The notes: generated by a model not told the origin, from the sequence alone. A stretch of 64,000 nt of DNA from Mesorhizobium shangrilense (GCF_040537815.1 NZ_JBEWSZ010000001.1:1736001-1800000), one strand, 5' to 3'; positions 17,938 to 27,791 are shown, counted from the first letter of the stretch. Numbers and translations: made by a program.

Positions 17938-18906
17938 CTATTGTTCGGGCCGACGTTCGCTCGACGGCAGGCATCCGAATTGCAGCCGGTAGCTCTGTGC
18001 GAAATAGGACTGCGATGCAAAGCCGGTCGCCAACGCGACGCTGAAGATCGACAGAGGCGTTTGCCGCAAGAGCGCGCGAGCCCGTTCCAGCCGCAGCGTG
18101 ATGTAGTAGCGGCCAGGCGTCATACTCACCTGCGATGAGAACAGGCGCTCCAGCTGGCGCACGGACAAGCCGCCCTCCTTCGCAAGCTGCACCACCGAAA
18201 GCGGCTTTTCCAGATTGTCCGCCATGAGTTCGATGACCCTGCGCAGCGCCACGGATTTGCTGGCCAGGTCGCGACCCGGACCAACGCGTTGCCGATCGCT
18301 GGGGGAGCGGACACGCTCGTGCTGAAACTGCCCGGCGACCTCGTTGGCGATCACAGTGCCCAGGTCTCGGCGAATGATTTCCAGGAACAGATCCATCGAC
18401 GTCGTGCCGCCGGCGGACGTGTAGCGTTTTCGGTCGATTTCGTAGACGTTGCCCGTGCATTCGATATCGGGAAATTTTTCCTGGAAACCCGCGCGGTTTT
18501 CCCAGTGGATGGTGCAGCGATGGCCTTCCAGCTGACCCGCTTCGGCCAATACGTGGCTGCCGAGCGTAAGAGCGCCGAGTGACGAGCCACGCCTGCCCCA
18601 TCGGCGCAACGCCGATATCACGGCCGCCTTTTCCGGAAAATCGATCGCCGTTCCCGCGCAGACGAACGCAATGTCGCTGCTCGGGACAGTCTCCAGCGAG
18701 TAATCGACGTTGAGCTTCATGCCATTGGACGCCATGACTGGCTGCCCATCGAACGAAATCGTGATCCACCTGTAGAACTGCCGGCCAACGGTGTGATTTG
18801 CGGTGCGCATGGTGTCGACGGCGGAGGCAAGGCTGAACATCGGAAACCGGTGCACAAGGAGAAACGCGATTGTCCGGGGAGCATCTTCCACGCTTGTGTC
18901 CGTCAA
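17938..18906 (-). CDS. GlxA-family transcriptional regulator (DJ-1/PfpI plus AraC DNA-binding domain)
   Basis: The 322-residue protein has an N-terminal class I glutamine amidotransferase-like domain (about 10-190: RTIAFLLVHRFPMFSLASAVD, GALTLGSHVLAEAG) and a C-terminal AraC domain with two helix-turn-helix motifs (LSVVQLAKEGGLSVRQLERLF and FSVALATGFASQSYFAQSY). Relatives such as GbdR and CdhR activate catabolic genes for quaternary amines. The amidotransferase nucleophile position reads GALTLGSHVL, with no cysteine, so the domain is a sensor. A TTG at 18906 has GAGG upstream; a GTG at 18951 is the alternative start. It is divergent from the solute-binding protein gene and upstream of the amidohydrolase operon. 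Confidence 0.9.
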   Translation of the reverse strand: MTDTSVEDAPRTIAFLLVHRFPMFSLASAVDTMRTANHTVGRQFYRWITISFDGQPVMASNGMKLNVDYSLETVPSSDIAFVCAGTAIDFPEKAAVISALRRWGRRGSSLGALTLGSHVLAEAGQLEGHRCTIHWENRAGFQEKFPDIECTGNVYEIDRKRYTSAGGTTSMDLFLEIIRRDLGTVIANEVAGQFQHERVRSPSDRQRVGPGRDLASKSVALRRVIELMADNLEKPLSVVQLAKEGGLSVRQLERLFSSQVSMTPGRYYITLRLERARALLRQTPLSIFSVALATGFASQSYFAQSYRLQFGCLPSSERRPEQ

Positions 18907-18951
18907 TCTTTCCTCATTCCTCAAGAGAGCTGGGTACGTTCCACGAAACAC

Positions 18952-19300
18952 AGCTTGGTATAGTCATCTTCCGGCCCAGCATCAGCATTCCGGCGATTTG
19001 GTCGGCACGCAATATCAGGGAACGGCGCGCATTGCCGTTTTTCCGAAACCATTCACCTGGATTCTCACCTGTCAGTGTTCTGGATTGCGAAGGCCCTGCA
19101 GGCCGGACTATCTCAAACCAGGCGGATTCATTTCCGCAGTCGAACAGACATCGATTTTCTTGCCAAGATTGTCGGATTTCCGCGAAACGCCCCTCTTCTG
19201 AAACCCGCATAGTCCATTGATTCTCCTTCCCTTCGGCATCAAACGTCGTCGGCGCAAGGCGGAGTTCCAACCGGCGGAAGCCAACGATGGGGGTTCGCAG
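18952..19300. other. 349-base divergent promoter region
   Basis: Separates the GlxA-type regulator from the solute-binding protein gene. It should carry both promoters and the regulator binding site. I saw no convincing long inverted repeat or sigma-54 site. A frame from 19217 joins the binding-protein gene but lacks a ribosome binding site. Confidence 0.5.
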
Positions 19301-20953
19301 ATGACATTCTACAAGAGCAACAAGGACAGCGTTCCGGATCATATCCGTGAACTGGCCGAGAGCGCGAAATCCGGCGACACGGATCGCCGCGAATTTCTGG
19401 CGATGGCCAGCGTTTTCGGCGCCTCGACAGTGATGGCCTACGGCATGATCGGCATTGCCGCCCCCAGTCAAGCACGTGCGGATGAGCCCAAGAGGGGCGG
19501 CGTGATCAAGGTTGCAATGTACGTCAAAGATCCAAAGGACCCGCGCACGGCCGACTGGTCCCAGATCACCACCGCACAGCGCCAGACGCTCGAGCCGTTG
19601 GTAAAATATACCCGCGACTTCACCTTCGAGCCTTACCTGCTGGAAAGCTGGGACGTAAATGACGACGCCACGGAGTATGTCCTGCATGTTCGCCAGGGTG
19701 TGACCTGGACCAATGGCGACGCTTTCAACGCCGATGACGTGATCTTCAATTTCACGCGCTGGTGCGACAAGGGCGCCGAAGGCAATTCGATGGCGGGCCG
19801 CATGGGCAGCCTGGTCAACGCAAAAACCGGGAAGCTGCGCGAAGGCGCGCTCACCAAGGTCGACGACAAGACCGTGAAGCTCTCCCTCCTCAAGTCGGAT
19901 ATCGCGCTCATTCCGAACGTCTGCGACTATCCGGCTCTCGTCGTTCACCGCAGCTTCGACGAGAAGGGCGCGAATTTTGTCGCCAACCCGATCGGCACTG
20001 GTCCGTTCGAACTCGTCTCCTACGAGGTCGGCGACAAGGTCGTCTACAAGCGTCGCGAGGATGGAAAGTGGTGGAATGGCGAAACCTATCTCGACGGCAT
20101 CGAATTCATCGACTACGGCACCGACCCGTCAGCGGTTGCAAGTGCTTTCGAGGCAGGTGAGATTCACACCAACTATGAAACCTCCGCCGACTATGTGCCG
20201 ATCCTCGACGGGCTTGGCCTTGCGAAATCCGAGGTCATAACCGCCTCGACAATCGTCGCGCGCACCAATGTCAAGAACAAGCCCTATGACGACCAGAGGG
20301 TGCGTCACGCGCTGCAACTCGCGGTCGACAATTCGATCGTGCTTCAGCTTGGATACAACAGTGCCGGCGAACCCGCCGAAAACCATCACGTCTGCAAGAT
20401 TCACCCCGAATATGCAGAACTTCCGAAGGTCGCCCGCGACCTGGCCAAAGCCAAGGCGCTGATGGCCGAGGCTGGCCAGGCCGACTTCGAGCACGAGCTG
20501 ATCACGGTGGACGAGGATTGGCACAGGAACAGCGGTGACGCTATTGCCGCACAGCTTCGCGAGGCGGGCATCAAGGTCAAGCGCACGGTTCTGCCGGGCT
20601 CGACATTCTGGAACGATTGGACCAAGTATCCCTACTCCATGACCAACTGGAACATGCGTCCGCTGGGCGTCCAGATCTTGGCGACAGCCTATCGCACAGG
20701 GGAAGCCTGGAACGAATCCGCTTACTCCAACCCGGATTTCGACGCCAAGATCGGCGAGGCCCTCTCCGTGGCGGATCCCGCAAAGCGCAAGGCTCTGATG
20801 GCCGATATCCAGAAAATCCTCCAGGACTCCGGCATCATCATCCAGCCGTACTGGCGCAAGCTCTACAGCCATTCGGTTGCGTCAGTGAAAAACCACGGCA
20901 TGCACCCGACCTACGAGCATGACTTCGGCAAAGTCTGGCTCGACGAGGCATGA
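19301..20953 (+). CDS. ABC transporter solute-binding protein, family 5 (oligopeptide/opine type), Tat-exported
   Basis: The 550-residue protein has a twin-arginine signal ([13 protein letters not shown], residues about 26-38, cleavage near ARADEPKR) and the SBP_bac_5 fold, with [21 protein letters not shown] and [18 protein letters not shown] characteristic of dipeptide/opine binding proteins. GGGGG seven bases before ATG 19301 fixes the start. Unusually, no permease or ATPase gene follows: the next gene is on the other strand. It probably feeds a transporter encoded elsewhere or has a sensing role, and by position belongs to the GlxA-controlled unit. Confidence 0.9.
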   Translation: MTFYKSNKDSVPDHIRELAESAKSGDTDRREFLAMASVFGASTVMAYGMIGIAAPSQARADEPKRGGVIKVAMYVKDPKDPRTADWSQITTAQRQTLEPLVKYTRDFTFEPYLLESWDVNDDATEYVLHVRQGVTWTNGDAFNADDVIFNFTRWCDKGAEGNSMAGRMGSLVNAKTGKLREGALTKVDDKTVKLSLLKSDIALIPNVCDYPALVVHRSFDEKGANFVANPIGTGPFELVSYEVGDKVVYKRREDGKWWNGETYLDGIEFIDYGTDPSAVASAFEAGEIHTNYETSADYVPILDGLGLAKSEVITASTIVARTNVKNKPYDDQRVRHALQLAVDNSIVLQLGYNSAGEPAENHHVCKIHPEYAELPKVARDLAKAKALMAEAGQADFEHELITVDEDWHRNSGDAIAAQLREAGIKVKRTVLPGSTFWNDWTKYPYSMTNWNMRPLGVQILATAYRTGEAWNESAYSNPDFDAKIGEALSVADPAKRKALMADIQKILQDSGIIIQPYWRKLYSHSVASVKNHGMHPTYEHDFGKVWLDEA

Positions 20954-21045
20954 AATAGCTTCAAAACTTGGAGGGCGCTGGCCGAACCGACGGCCATTGC
21001 CCAAGATGCCGCTCGCAATGTTGTCCGCTTGCGGATTGGCCTGCT

Positions 21046-22119
21046 TCAGTCGGCGGCGGCAATCGTTTGCCGCCCGCCAGCCCAATCACGCCATTGCCTC
21101 TCGTCGCCATGGAACACGTTGAGATCGATGCGGCCCGTCACCCCATGCGAGAGGCCGGAGCCGGAATACTGCCAGAACAGCCATTTGCGACCCGGATAGA
21201 CCTTTGACGGATGCTGCGCCACGGCGCGCAGCCAGAATGGGTAATCCAGGAACGCGCCCTTGAGGTTGTCGCGGTAGAAGTCGGGCGCGGTGTAGATGAT
21301 CGGACGCTGGCCATAGTGGCGTTCCAGCTTGTCCATGAACACCTGCATCTTCTCCAGCACTTTTTCGCGCGATGGCCGGCGCGTGCAGGTGGATTCGCCG
21401 TTCCATTCGACGTCGATCACCGGCGGCAGCGCGCCATCGACCTTCGGCACGTTGCGGATGAACCAGTCGGCCTGCTCGCCAGCGGTGCGGCACCAGTAGA
21501 AGAAATGATAGGCGCCGCGCTTCAGGCCGGCGGCCTCGGCGCCACGCCAGTTCTTCATGAACATCGGATCGAGGTGGTCGCCGCCGTCCGTCGCCTTGAT
21601 GTAGGCGAAGTTGGCGCCCTGGGCGCGCAGTTTCTCCCAGTTGACGTCGCCCTGCCAGCGCGAGACATCGACGCCATGAACAGCCAGGTGCCTGGGGGAA
21701 GACCTGCCGAAATTGATCGGCTTGGCATCGCGGAAAGCATAACGCGTGAGCGGTCCGGCAAGCATCGGGGGCGCGGCGCGCGACAGGAGCTTTGGCGGCG
21801 AGACCAGGGCTGCCGGCTGGACAGGCGGATCGACGCTGTCGGGCAATTCAGGCGCTGAAAACGCGACCGTCTCCTCCTCCTCCGCCAGTCCAAAAGGCCG
21901 GGCATTCTCGGCCACGGACGCCTCCTCTGCCGTTTTGCGCGCATTGTTGGCCTTGGCCTTCGCCGGCATGGACGCCACGGGCGCGCTCGGACGGACCACC
22001 GAACTGGTGATCTCGTTGGACGGTTTGCCCACATCGAGCGCGTCGATCCCGGACGTCGACGAACAGCCGACGAGGCACAAGGATGCAATCAAGGAAGTGA
22101 GAATGCCTGGTAACCGCAT
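21046..22119 (-). CDS. GH25 lysozyme-like muramidase, lipoprotein
   Basis: The 357-residue protein has a lipobox (LCLVGCSS, cysteine near residue 19), a low-complexity linker to about residue 140 and a C-terminal GH25 domain: VHGVDVSRWQGDVNW, FAYIKATDGGD, PPVIDVEWNG with the catalytic D-x-E, and WLFWQYSGSG. GH25 enzymes cut the glycan of peptidoglycan. As an outer-membrane-anchored lipoprotein it would act in wall remodelling. There are no phage genes around it. ATG 22119 starts directly at the signal peptide; the frame extends thirteen codons further upstream. Confidence 0.9.
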   Translation of the reverse strand: MRLPGILTSLIASLCLVGCSSTSGIDALDVGKPSNEITSSVVRPSAPVASMPAKAKANNARKTAEEASVAENARPFGLAEEEETVAFSAPELPDSVDPPVQPAALVSPPKLLSRAAPPMLAGPLTRYAFRDAKPINFGRSSPRHLAVHGVDVSRWQGDVNWEKLRAQGANFAYIKATDGGDHLDPMFMKNWRGAEAAGLKRGAYHFFYWCRTAGEQADWFIRNVPKVDGALPPVIDVEWNGESTCTRRPSREKVLEKMQVFMDKLERHYGQRPIIYTAPDFYRDNLKGAFLDYPFWLRAVAQHPSKVYPGRKWLFWQYSGSGLSHGVTGRIDLNVFHGDERQWRDWAGGRQTIAAAD

Positions 22120-22470
22120 CTGGACCTGTACGCAAAACACAACAGACCGAAGGCACACAGAAAGCCGCCGGACAAATCAGACCGAGTTATGAACGAGAAA
22201 TTACCAATAAAGTTTGAATCAAAATTTTATTGCCGGTGTGATGGTAAACACACGGCGCCGCAGGGTCATGCGCGGCCGGTCGCGCGGTCCTGGCCGGCCA
22301 TGTGGGTTGGAGCGGATGTCGGCTGTGTGACTGGCGTGACCACTGAAGGCGGAATTCGACGATGTGACGGGCGTGAAGGCGTGCGCCGTGCTTGACAGTC
22401 GCCAACGAGGCTGTTCAGGAAACACACGGCGTGTAGACCGCCCATGCCCTCCGATCCCGAAAGGCGCTTG
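22120..22470. other. 351-base divergent intergenic region
   Basis: Lies between the lysozyme gene and the DUF1402 gene, both exported proteins. It contains an AT-rich stretch (about 22195-22235) and a 12-base direct repeat AAACACACGGCG at 22246-22257 and 22420-22431. No gene was supported. Confidence 0.5.
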
Positions 22471-23451
22471 ATGATTGCCTTGCAGAAATCTTTCCTGGCG
22501 CTTTTGCTGGTTGTCCTTGCCTCGACGGGCATGCTGTCGATCGACACGGCCCATGCGGATACGATCGTTGTTCCGCCAGGAAACCGCTCCGAGACGCAAC
22601 CGCCCATTCCCAGTGCGTCGGCGGTCAGAACGCGCGCCTTCAACACCACCTACGAGGAAAAATACGAGAAGATCATTGCGCTTTTGAAGCGCGAGAAAAA
22701 GCTGATCACGCATATCAAGCAGGTCGCCGCGATCTACGGCATCGATCCCATTCACATTGTCGGCGCCCTGGTCGGCGAACATACCTACAATGTCACTGCC
22801 GTCGGTTCGGTGCAGACCTACTATGTGAAGGCACTCTCCTATTCCGGTCTCGATTTTGCCTTCCGCTACAAGGGGGCGCGGGTCCAGGATTTCGTCAAAC
22901 GTCCTGAGTTCGCGGCCTGTGAGCAGGCGAAAGGCAATGCCGCCCTCTGGAACTGCCGCGACACGGTCTGGACGCAGCATTTCAAAGGCAAGACCGTCGA
23001 CGGTGTGGCTTACGAGCCAATGACGTTTCAGCAAGCGTTCTTCCAGCCATTCTTTGCCGGCCAGACGTTCGGCCTCGGGCAGATCAGCCCGCTCACCGCG
23101 CTTGAGGTCACCGATCTCGTCAACAAGGTGAGCGGCTACGACAAGCTGACGCCGGACAATCCGCAAGCCATCTATCGCGACGTCATGGATCCGGACCGCA
23201 GCATCGTCTACATCGCGGCAATCGTGCGCGACGCGATCGACGCCTACAAGGAACAGGGCTTCGACATCTCCCACAATCCAGGAATTACCGCGACCCTCTA
23301 CAATGTCGGGCAACCCAGGCAGAGAGCGGCGGCATTGCGTGAAGCGGCAGCCAGCGGCAAGAGCCGCAAGCTGCCTGTCGAGAACTATTATGGCTGGCTG
23401 GTCAACGATAAGCTGGACGACCTCAGGGTGCTGCTCGACGGCGGAAGCTGA
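22471..23451 (+). CDS. DUF1402 periplasmic protein
   Basis: The 326-residue product has a signal peptide (about 1-30, ending THADT) and the DUF1402 domain common in Hyphomicrobiales: KIIALLKREKKLITHIKQVAAIYGIDPIHIVGALVGEHTYNV and FGLGQISPLTALEVTDLV. The sequence around IVGALVGEHTYN and GLGQISPLTA resembles lytic transglycosylase folds, where Glu is the catalytic acid, so a peptidoglycan role is plausible but unproven. AAAGG before ATG 22471 favours this start over the ATG at 22444. It is paired divergently with a muramidase. Confidence 0.8.
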   Translation: MIALQKSFLALLLVVLASTGMLSIDTAHADTIVVPPGNRSETQPPIPSASAVRTRAFNTTYEEKYEKIIALLKREKKLITHIKQVAAIYGIDPIHIVGALVGEHTYNVTAVGSVQTYYVKALSYSGLDFAFRYKGARVQDFVKRPEFAACEQAKGNAALWNCRDTVWTQHFKGKTVDGVAYEPMTFQQAFFQPFFAGQTFGLGQISPLTALEVTDLVNKVSGYDKLTPDNPQAIYRDVMDPDRSIVYIAAIVRDAIDAYKEQGFDISHNPGITATLYNVGQPRQRAAALREAAASGKSRKLPVENYYGWLVNDKLDDLRVLLDGGS

Positions 23452-23495
23452 GGCACGGCAGTTACGGAAGGCGCCTGTGTTCAAGCAGATGTGAT

Positions 23496-23524
23496 CGGGC
23501 CGAGGCGCTTTCGCCGCCGGCCCG
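23496..23524. terminator. GC-rich hairpin between convergent genes
   Basis: CGGGCCG...CGGCCCG arms with an inner GGCG/CGCC stem and CTTT loop lie 45 bases after the DUF1402 stop and 13 bases after the BTLCP stop. No T-tract follows, so terminator function is likely from position but not certain. Confidence 0.45.
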
Positions 23525-23536
23525 TGACCCACCAGG

Positions 23537-24163
23537 CTATTTAACGGAGCTGACCAGCGCTTCGTCGCCGCCCAGGATGGACACCCAGCGCCCCGTATTC
23601 TCGCTCGACTGCCTCTTCAGGTAGCGATAGCCCGTCTGGCTCCAGAGACGCACCTTGTCAGTAAGGTTGTCGAGGATGAAGTCGCCCTTGTCCGTGCGCA
23701 CGGTCAAGACGGCGTGGCCTTCGCCATCCGGCTTGCGAACGACCGTCATCAGCAGGTTGGATATGGCGACGCCGCTGGAGATAAGCTCCCGTCGCTTTTC
23801 GAGCGCATAGTCCTCGCAGTCGCCAAACCCGTCCTCCGGATAGGCCCACCACTCTTCCTTGCCGTAATTATCCATGTCGCTCATCGGCTTGACGCGCGTG
23901 TTCACCGATAGATTCACGGCGGTGATCTGCCGCAAAAGCTGGCTGGACATGTGCTCGGGCGTGCTGTTGGGCGAACGGATCGAGCATTCGTCGACGTGGA
24001 TCTTGCAGAAATCGTAGTGGCCGATCGGCTGGGATGTCGGGCCGCCGATGACCATCGAAAGTTCGGACGCGCTGGCCAAACTCGATGCCGAACTCAACAC
24101 CGTCACGGCGACTGCAAGGCCAAGCCCCCTTGCCGCACAACGCCAACCCACCGTGGATGCCAT
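23537..24163 (-). CDS. BTLCP-type transglutaminase-like cysteine peptidase, periplasmic
   Basis: The 208-residue protein has a signal peptide (about 1-33) and the bacterial transglutaminase-like cysteine proteinase fold with a Cys-His-Asp triad: Cys in GDCEDYALEKRREL, His in EGHAVLTV, Asp in FILDNLTD. The best-studied relative is LapG, which cleaves adhesins under c-di-GMP control; short rhizobial members such as this one have no known target. The start at 24163 follows GGGG; an ATG at 24181 is possible. It converges on the DUF1402 gene. Confidence 0.85.
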   Translation of the reverse strand: MASTVGWRCAARGLGLAVAVTVLSSASSLASASELSMVIGGPTSQPIGHYDFCKIHVDECSIRSPNSTPEHMSSQLLRQITAVNLSVNTRVKPMSDMDNYGKEEWWAYPEDGFGDCEDYALEKRRELISSGVAISNLLMTVVRKPDGEGHAVLTVRTDKGDFILDNLTDKVRLWSQTGYRYLKRQSSENTGRWVSILGGDEALVSSVK

Positions 24164-24348
24164 GAGGCCCCGCCCATTCATTCTTGTTAACGGAATGTTA
24201 AAGGCGGTTTTTCATGCGTGTCAATGAAGGCAAAGGGCCGATCCCCGGCATCGGCGATTTGCCTTTGCCGGCGTGGTAGCAGGGCAACACCGGTTCCAGG
24301 CGCGTCCGGCGTGCTTAGTCTCGTTTGGGTACGATGGCCGCACCGGTT

Positions 24349-25125
24349 TCAGGCATGCCCGATGACCAGTTTGAGTGAACCATCGAACTCCGTTTGCGTG
24401 CGCAGGTGTCCGTATTTGCGGTCCCAGTCGCCGCTGTCGAGGTCCCTGCCGAGATCAGCGACAAAGCGCGCACCGACTGAGGCATCGACAAAGCTCCAGG
24501 CCGAATTGGCCAGACGTGCACCAGGATCGAGCAATCGCTCGGGGCGGCCATAATAGGCTTCGCCAAAACCGTCGCTGCAATCCAGCGGGATCGGCACCGA
24601 CAGCACCTCCGCCTTGCCACCCAGCGCCTGCGTGATCGCCTCGATGCGCGGATAGCGCGAGGCCTCGACCGTGATGACCTCCGGCGCGTAATCATCGAGC
24701 CAGAAACGGTTCAGTTCGTCGGGGTCGCAGCTGAGAATGATGATCGGTCCGCGCGTCACACGGCGCATCTCGGCTAGACCCGCTGCCAGATCGGGCCACT
24801 GATGCACGGTGAAGGTCGCCATCGCCGCGTCGAAGCTCTTGTCGTCGAAAGGCAGTGCGCCAGCCACGGCGTCGATGGCGCGCGACAGATGTGCCGGCCG
24901 TTGCGCCCGCATCGAGGCGGACGGTTCGACCGCCGTCACCACGCGGTCGACCGGCTCGTAGGAGCCGGCACCAGCGCCGACATTCAGCACCTTGCTGGCA
25001 TCGCCGAGCGCCTTGACGATCAGCGACGCGATACGCGGCTCCGGCTGGCGGTAACTGGAGTAGTTGGCGCCGATGGCGCCATAGTTGGCGTCACCGGCAC
25101 TGCCGTCGCGATGTCTCGAAGCCAA
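24349..25125 (-). CDS. class I SAM-dependent methyltransferase
   Basis: The 258-residue protein has the SAM-binding motif VLNVGAGAGSYEP, the acidic residue after strand 2 (VTAVEPSASM) and motif IV FDAAMATFTVHQWPDLAAGL, as in the Methyltransf_11 family. Substrate is unknown. The start is a TTG at 25125: GGGAGG lies five bases upstream and no in-frame ATG fits. It stands 60 bases from the aldehyde dehydrogenase gene in the same direction. Confidence 0.8.
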   Translation of the reverse strand: MASRHRDGSAGDANYGAIGANYSSYRQPEPRIASLIVKALGDASKVLNVGAGAGSYEPVDRVVTAVEPSASMRAQRPAHLSRAIDAVAGALPFDDKSFDAAMATFTVHQWPDLAAGLAEMRRVTRGPIIILSCDPDELNRFWLDDYAPEVITVEASRYPRIEAITQALGGKAEVLSVPIPLDCSDGFGEAYYGRPERLLDPGARLANSAWSFVDASVGARFVADLGRDLDSGDWDRKYGHLRTQTEFDGSLKLVIGHA

Positions 25126-25184
25126 GGTCGCCTCCCAAAAGAGCCGCCCCTAGCAGCGTTGCATGACCGGCGTTTGACAGCCGG

Positions 25185-26618
25185 CTATTCGGCGGCCTCG
25201 TAGCCGGCGATACCCTTGATCTCGAGGAAATCCTCAAGCCCATATTCGGCATATTCGCGGCCGTTGCCCGACTGCTTGTAGCCGCCAAAGGGCAGGCCCG
25301 CGTCCCAGGTCGGATAGTTGATGTAGACATTGCCGGTGCGCATGCGCGCCGCCACTTCGCGCGCCTTCTTCATGTCCTTGGCCTGGATGTAGGAAGCGAG
25401 GCCATAGACCGTGTCGTTGGCGGTGTTGACCACCTCGTCGACGCTGTCATACGGCATGATCGCCAGCACTGGCCCGAAGATTTCCTCGCGGGCGATGCGC
25501 ATGTCGTGGGTGACGTCGGCGAACACCGTCGGCCTGACATAGTAGCCGCGGTTGAGTTCGGCCGGCCGGCCGGTGCCGCCCGCCACCAGCGTGGCGCCTT
25601 CGTCGATGCCGGCCTGGATCAGGTCCTGGATCTTGTCGAACTGGACCTGGCTGACGACCGGGCCGAGTTTGGTGCCTGGTGCATCGGCGGGACCAACGGT
25701 GAACTTTTCCGCCGCCGCCTTGGCATAGCCGGCCGCCTCGTCATGGCGGTCGCGCGGCACGAACATGCGCGTCGGCGCGTTGCAGGACTGGCCGCTGTTG
25801 CCGAAACAGCCGGCGACGCCCTTGGAGACAGCCGTGGCGAGGTCGACATCCGGGAACAGGATGTTGGCCGACTTGCCGCCAAGTTCCTGATGCACGCGCT
25901 TGACGGTGTCAGCGGCGGCCTTGGCCACCAGGATGCCGGCGCGGGTCGAGCCGGTGAACGACATCATGTCGATGTCGGGGTGGCTGGACAGTGCGTGGCC
26001 GACGCCCGGACCATCACCGTTGACGAGGTTGAAGACGCCCTTCGGCACGCCGGCCTCGTCGAGGATCTCGGCGAAGATGATGGCATCGAGCGGCGCGATT
26101 TCGGAAGGCTTCAGCACCATGGTGCAGCCAGCGGCGAGTGCGGGGCCGACCTTGCAGGTGATCTGGTTCAGCGGCCAGTTCCATGGCGTGATCAAGCCGA
26201 CGACGCCGATCGGCTCCTTGACCACCAGATGAGGTCCCTTCACATGACGGAACTCGAAGGTCTTGAGCACGTCGGCCATCTTCTGCAGATGCGCGAGGCC
26301 GATGCCGACCTGGCTGTCCAGCGCCATCTGGCGCGGCGCGCCCATTTCGCGCGACACGGCGACCGCAAGATCGGCGCTGCGCTTCTTGTAGACCTCGATG
26401 ATGCGGTTGAGCAGTTCAAGCCGCTCGCCGACCTCGGTGAAGCCGAACGTATTGAAGGCGCGTTTGGCGGCTGCCACCGCCTTGTCGACATCGGCCTTGG
26501 AGCCAAGCGAGATCTGGGCGAAGGCATCCTCGTTGGAGGGATCGATGACATCGAACGTGTTGGGCACAACCGGATCGACCCACGCGCCATCGATATAGAA
26601 CTGCAGATTGTGTGACAT
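25185..26618 (-). CDS. NAD(P)-dependent aldehyde dehydrogenase
   Basis: The 477-residue enzyme has the aldehyde dehydrogenase signature residues: catalytic Cys279 in GNSGQSCNAPTR, Glu245 in HQELGGKS, and Asn147 in TPWNWPL, plus the C-terminal LPFGGYKQSGNGREYAEYGL. It oxidises an aldehyde to the acid through a thioester intermediate. The sequence places it in the broad betaine/gamma-aminobutyraldehyde-like group but does not fix the substrate. GGGAG six bases before the ATG supports the start. Confidence 0.92.
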   Translation of the reverse strand: MSHNLQFYIDGAWVDPVVPNTFDVIDPSNEDAFAQISLGSKADVDKAVAAAKRAFNTFGFTEVGERLELLNRIIEVYKKRSADLAVAVSREMGAPRQMALDSQVGIGLAHLQKMADVLKTFEFRHVKGPHLVVKEPIGVVGLITPWNWPLNQITCKVGPALAAGCTMVLKPSEIAPLDAIIFAEILDEAGVPKGVFNLVNGDGPGVGHALSSHPDIDMMSFTGSTRAGILVAKAAADTVKRVHQELGGKSANILFPDVDLATAVSKGVAGCFGNSGQSCNAPTRMFVPRDRHDEAAGYAKAAAEKFTVGPADAPGTKLGPVVSQVQFDKIQDLIQAGIDEGATLVAGGTGRPAELNRGYYVRPTVFADVTHDMRIAREEIFGPVLAIMPYDSVDEVVNTANDTVYGLASYIQAKDMKKAREVAARMRTGNVYINYPTWDAGLPFGGYKQSGNGREYAEYGLEDFLEIKGIAGYEAAE

Positions 26619-26798
26619 GGTTTACTCCCTTGGGGTGTGCCGCATGGCCGCTTCGGCCGTGATATAGGGCTAGAGATAACGATGCGCAAACGGCGCTGTC
26701 AAACGCAACCCCCGAAGTGGTTAAGCCAGCACTCCCAGTGATTGAGCCAGAGCGGTTGGGCCAGTGGACGTCGCCGTTTTTCGATGGGTCAGGATGAA

Positions 26799-27182
26799 CT
26801 ACGCCAGTATGTGTCCTGCCTCGCCCAGAAACCGTATCGCGGCGATCTGGTCCGCCGCTTTCACCAGGAGGTGATCACCGTCAAAGGTCGACACCACGAA
26901 GATGCCCAGCCCGTTTTCGGACAGCGGCCTGATGACCGACAGCACGATACCGGTTTCGCCGAAGGCAAATGGCCCGTCGAACTTGAAGGCGACCCAGTCG
27001 CCATCCTGCTTGACAGTATCCGGAACGCGGTCCTGCGGACAGACAATCGAAAGCTCGTCCTCGGTCCTGGTGATGCTGACGAAGCCTGGTCCGTCCGCCC
27101 AGCCAGGAATGCTGTCGGCCGCCTCAAGCCGCGAAATCGCGTACAGCCCTGGGAGTTGCTTCAGCCTGATCGTGGCAGCCAT
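26799..27182 (-). CDS. ACT-domain protein
   Basis: The 127-residue protein is a pair of ACT-like modules: IRLKQLPGLYAISRLEA...GFVSITRTEDELSIVCPQD and FAFGETGIVLSVIRPLSENGLGIFVVSTFDGDHLLVK. ACT domains bind amino acids or other small effectors; these short two-module proteins lack a catalytic domain and may sense ligands. It is followed 20 bases upstream in the genome by a GNAT gene on the same strand, so the two are probably co-transcribed. Confidence 0.75.
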   Translation of the reverse strand: MAATIRLKQLPGLYAISRLEAADSIPGWADGPGFVSITRTEDELSIVCPQDRVPDTVKQDGDWVAFKFDGPFAFGETGIVLSVIRPLSENGLGIFVVSTFDGDHLLVKAADQIAAIRFLGEAGHILA

Positions 27183-27201
27183 TGTCGAATTCCGATCGCG
27201 A

Positions 27202-27669
27202 TTATCCGGCGAGCCTCTTGCTCATATAGACCGTCACGCCATTCATGAATGGCTCTTCGCGGTCGATTGCATAGCCATACCGCTTGTAGAGCGAAACATT
27301 GGCCTCGAAGGCGCCATTGGTCAGCAGGCGAATCTCGTGGCGGCCGGCTTCGATCGCCTTGCGCTCGGCCTGCTCCAGCAAATGCCGGCCGATGCCCCTG
27401 CCCTGCGCCTGCGGTATCACGCACACATTCTCGATCCAGAGGTGATCGCCAGCCAGCATGGTTTCGATCATTCCTATGATCCGATCGCCCTCCACCGCGA
27501 GATCGAACTGATGCTCGCGAAGCGCCTTGTCGTAGTCGGCGCGCATGGGCAGCGGCTCACGGCCGATCACCGGCACCCATTTCGCATAGGCGGCGCGCAC
27601 GATATCCCTGATCGCGGCGGCATCCGCTGGCTCGGCCAGGCGAAGACTTACGACAACGCCGATCGCCAT
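27202..27669 (-). CDS. GNAT-family N-acetyltransferase
   Basis: The 155-residue protein has GNAT motif A, IENVCVIPQAQGRGIGRHLLEQAERKA, with the Q-x2-G-x-G acetyl-CoA loop, and motif B NGAFEANVSLYKRYGYAI. It moves an acetyl group from acetyl-CoA to an amine. The acceptor is unknown. GGAG eight bases before the ATG supports the start. The ACT gene follows on the same strand. Confidence 0.85.
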   Translation of the reverse strand: MAIGVVVSLRLAEPADAAAIRDIVRAAYAKWVPVIGREPLPMRADYDKALREHQFDLAVEGDRIIGMIETMLAGDHLWIENVCVIPQAQGRGIGRHLLEQAERKAIEAGRHEIRLLTNGAFEANVSLYKRYGYAIDREEPFMNGVTVYMSKRLAG

Positions 27670-27791
27670 TGAAAAAGCTCCAGGCCCATGAAAAAAGCCG
27701 CTGACCGCTACCGCATTGGGCAGAAAATCGGAACCGATTTCTGAAAATCACCGCGGGTCCTTGGCGAAGCATGTCCACGAGGTGTCGAGAC

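Noticed and set aside
21046..22119. GH25 lysozyme as a sign of a prophage
   Set aside because: It is a lipoprotein with an envelope signal and its neighbours are ordinary chromosomal genes; no phage structural or integrase genes are present.
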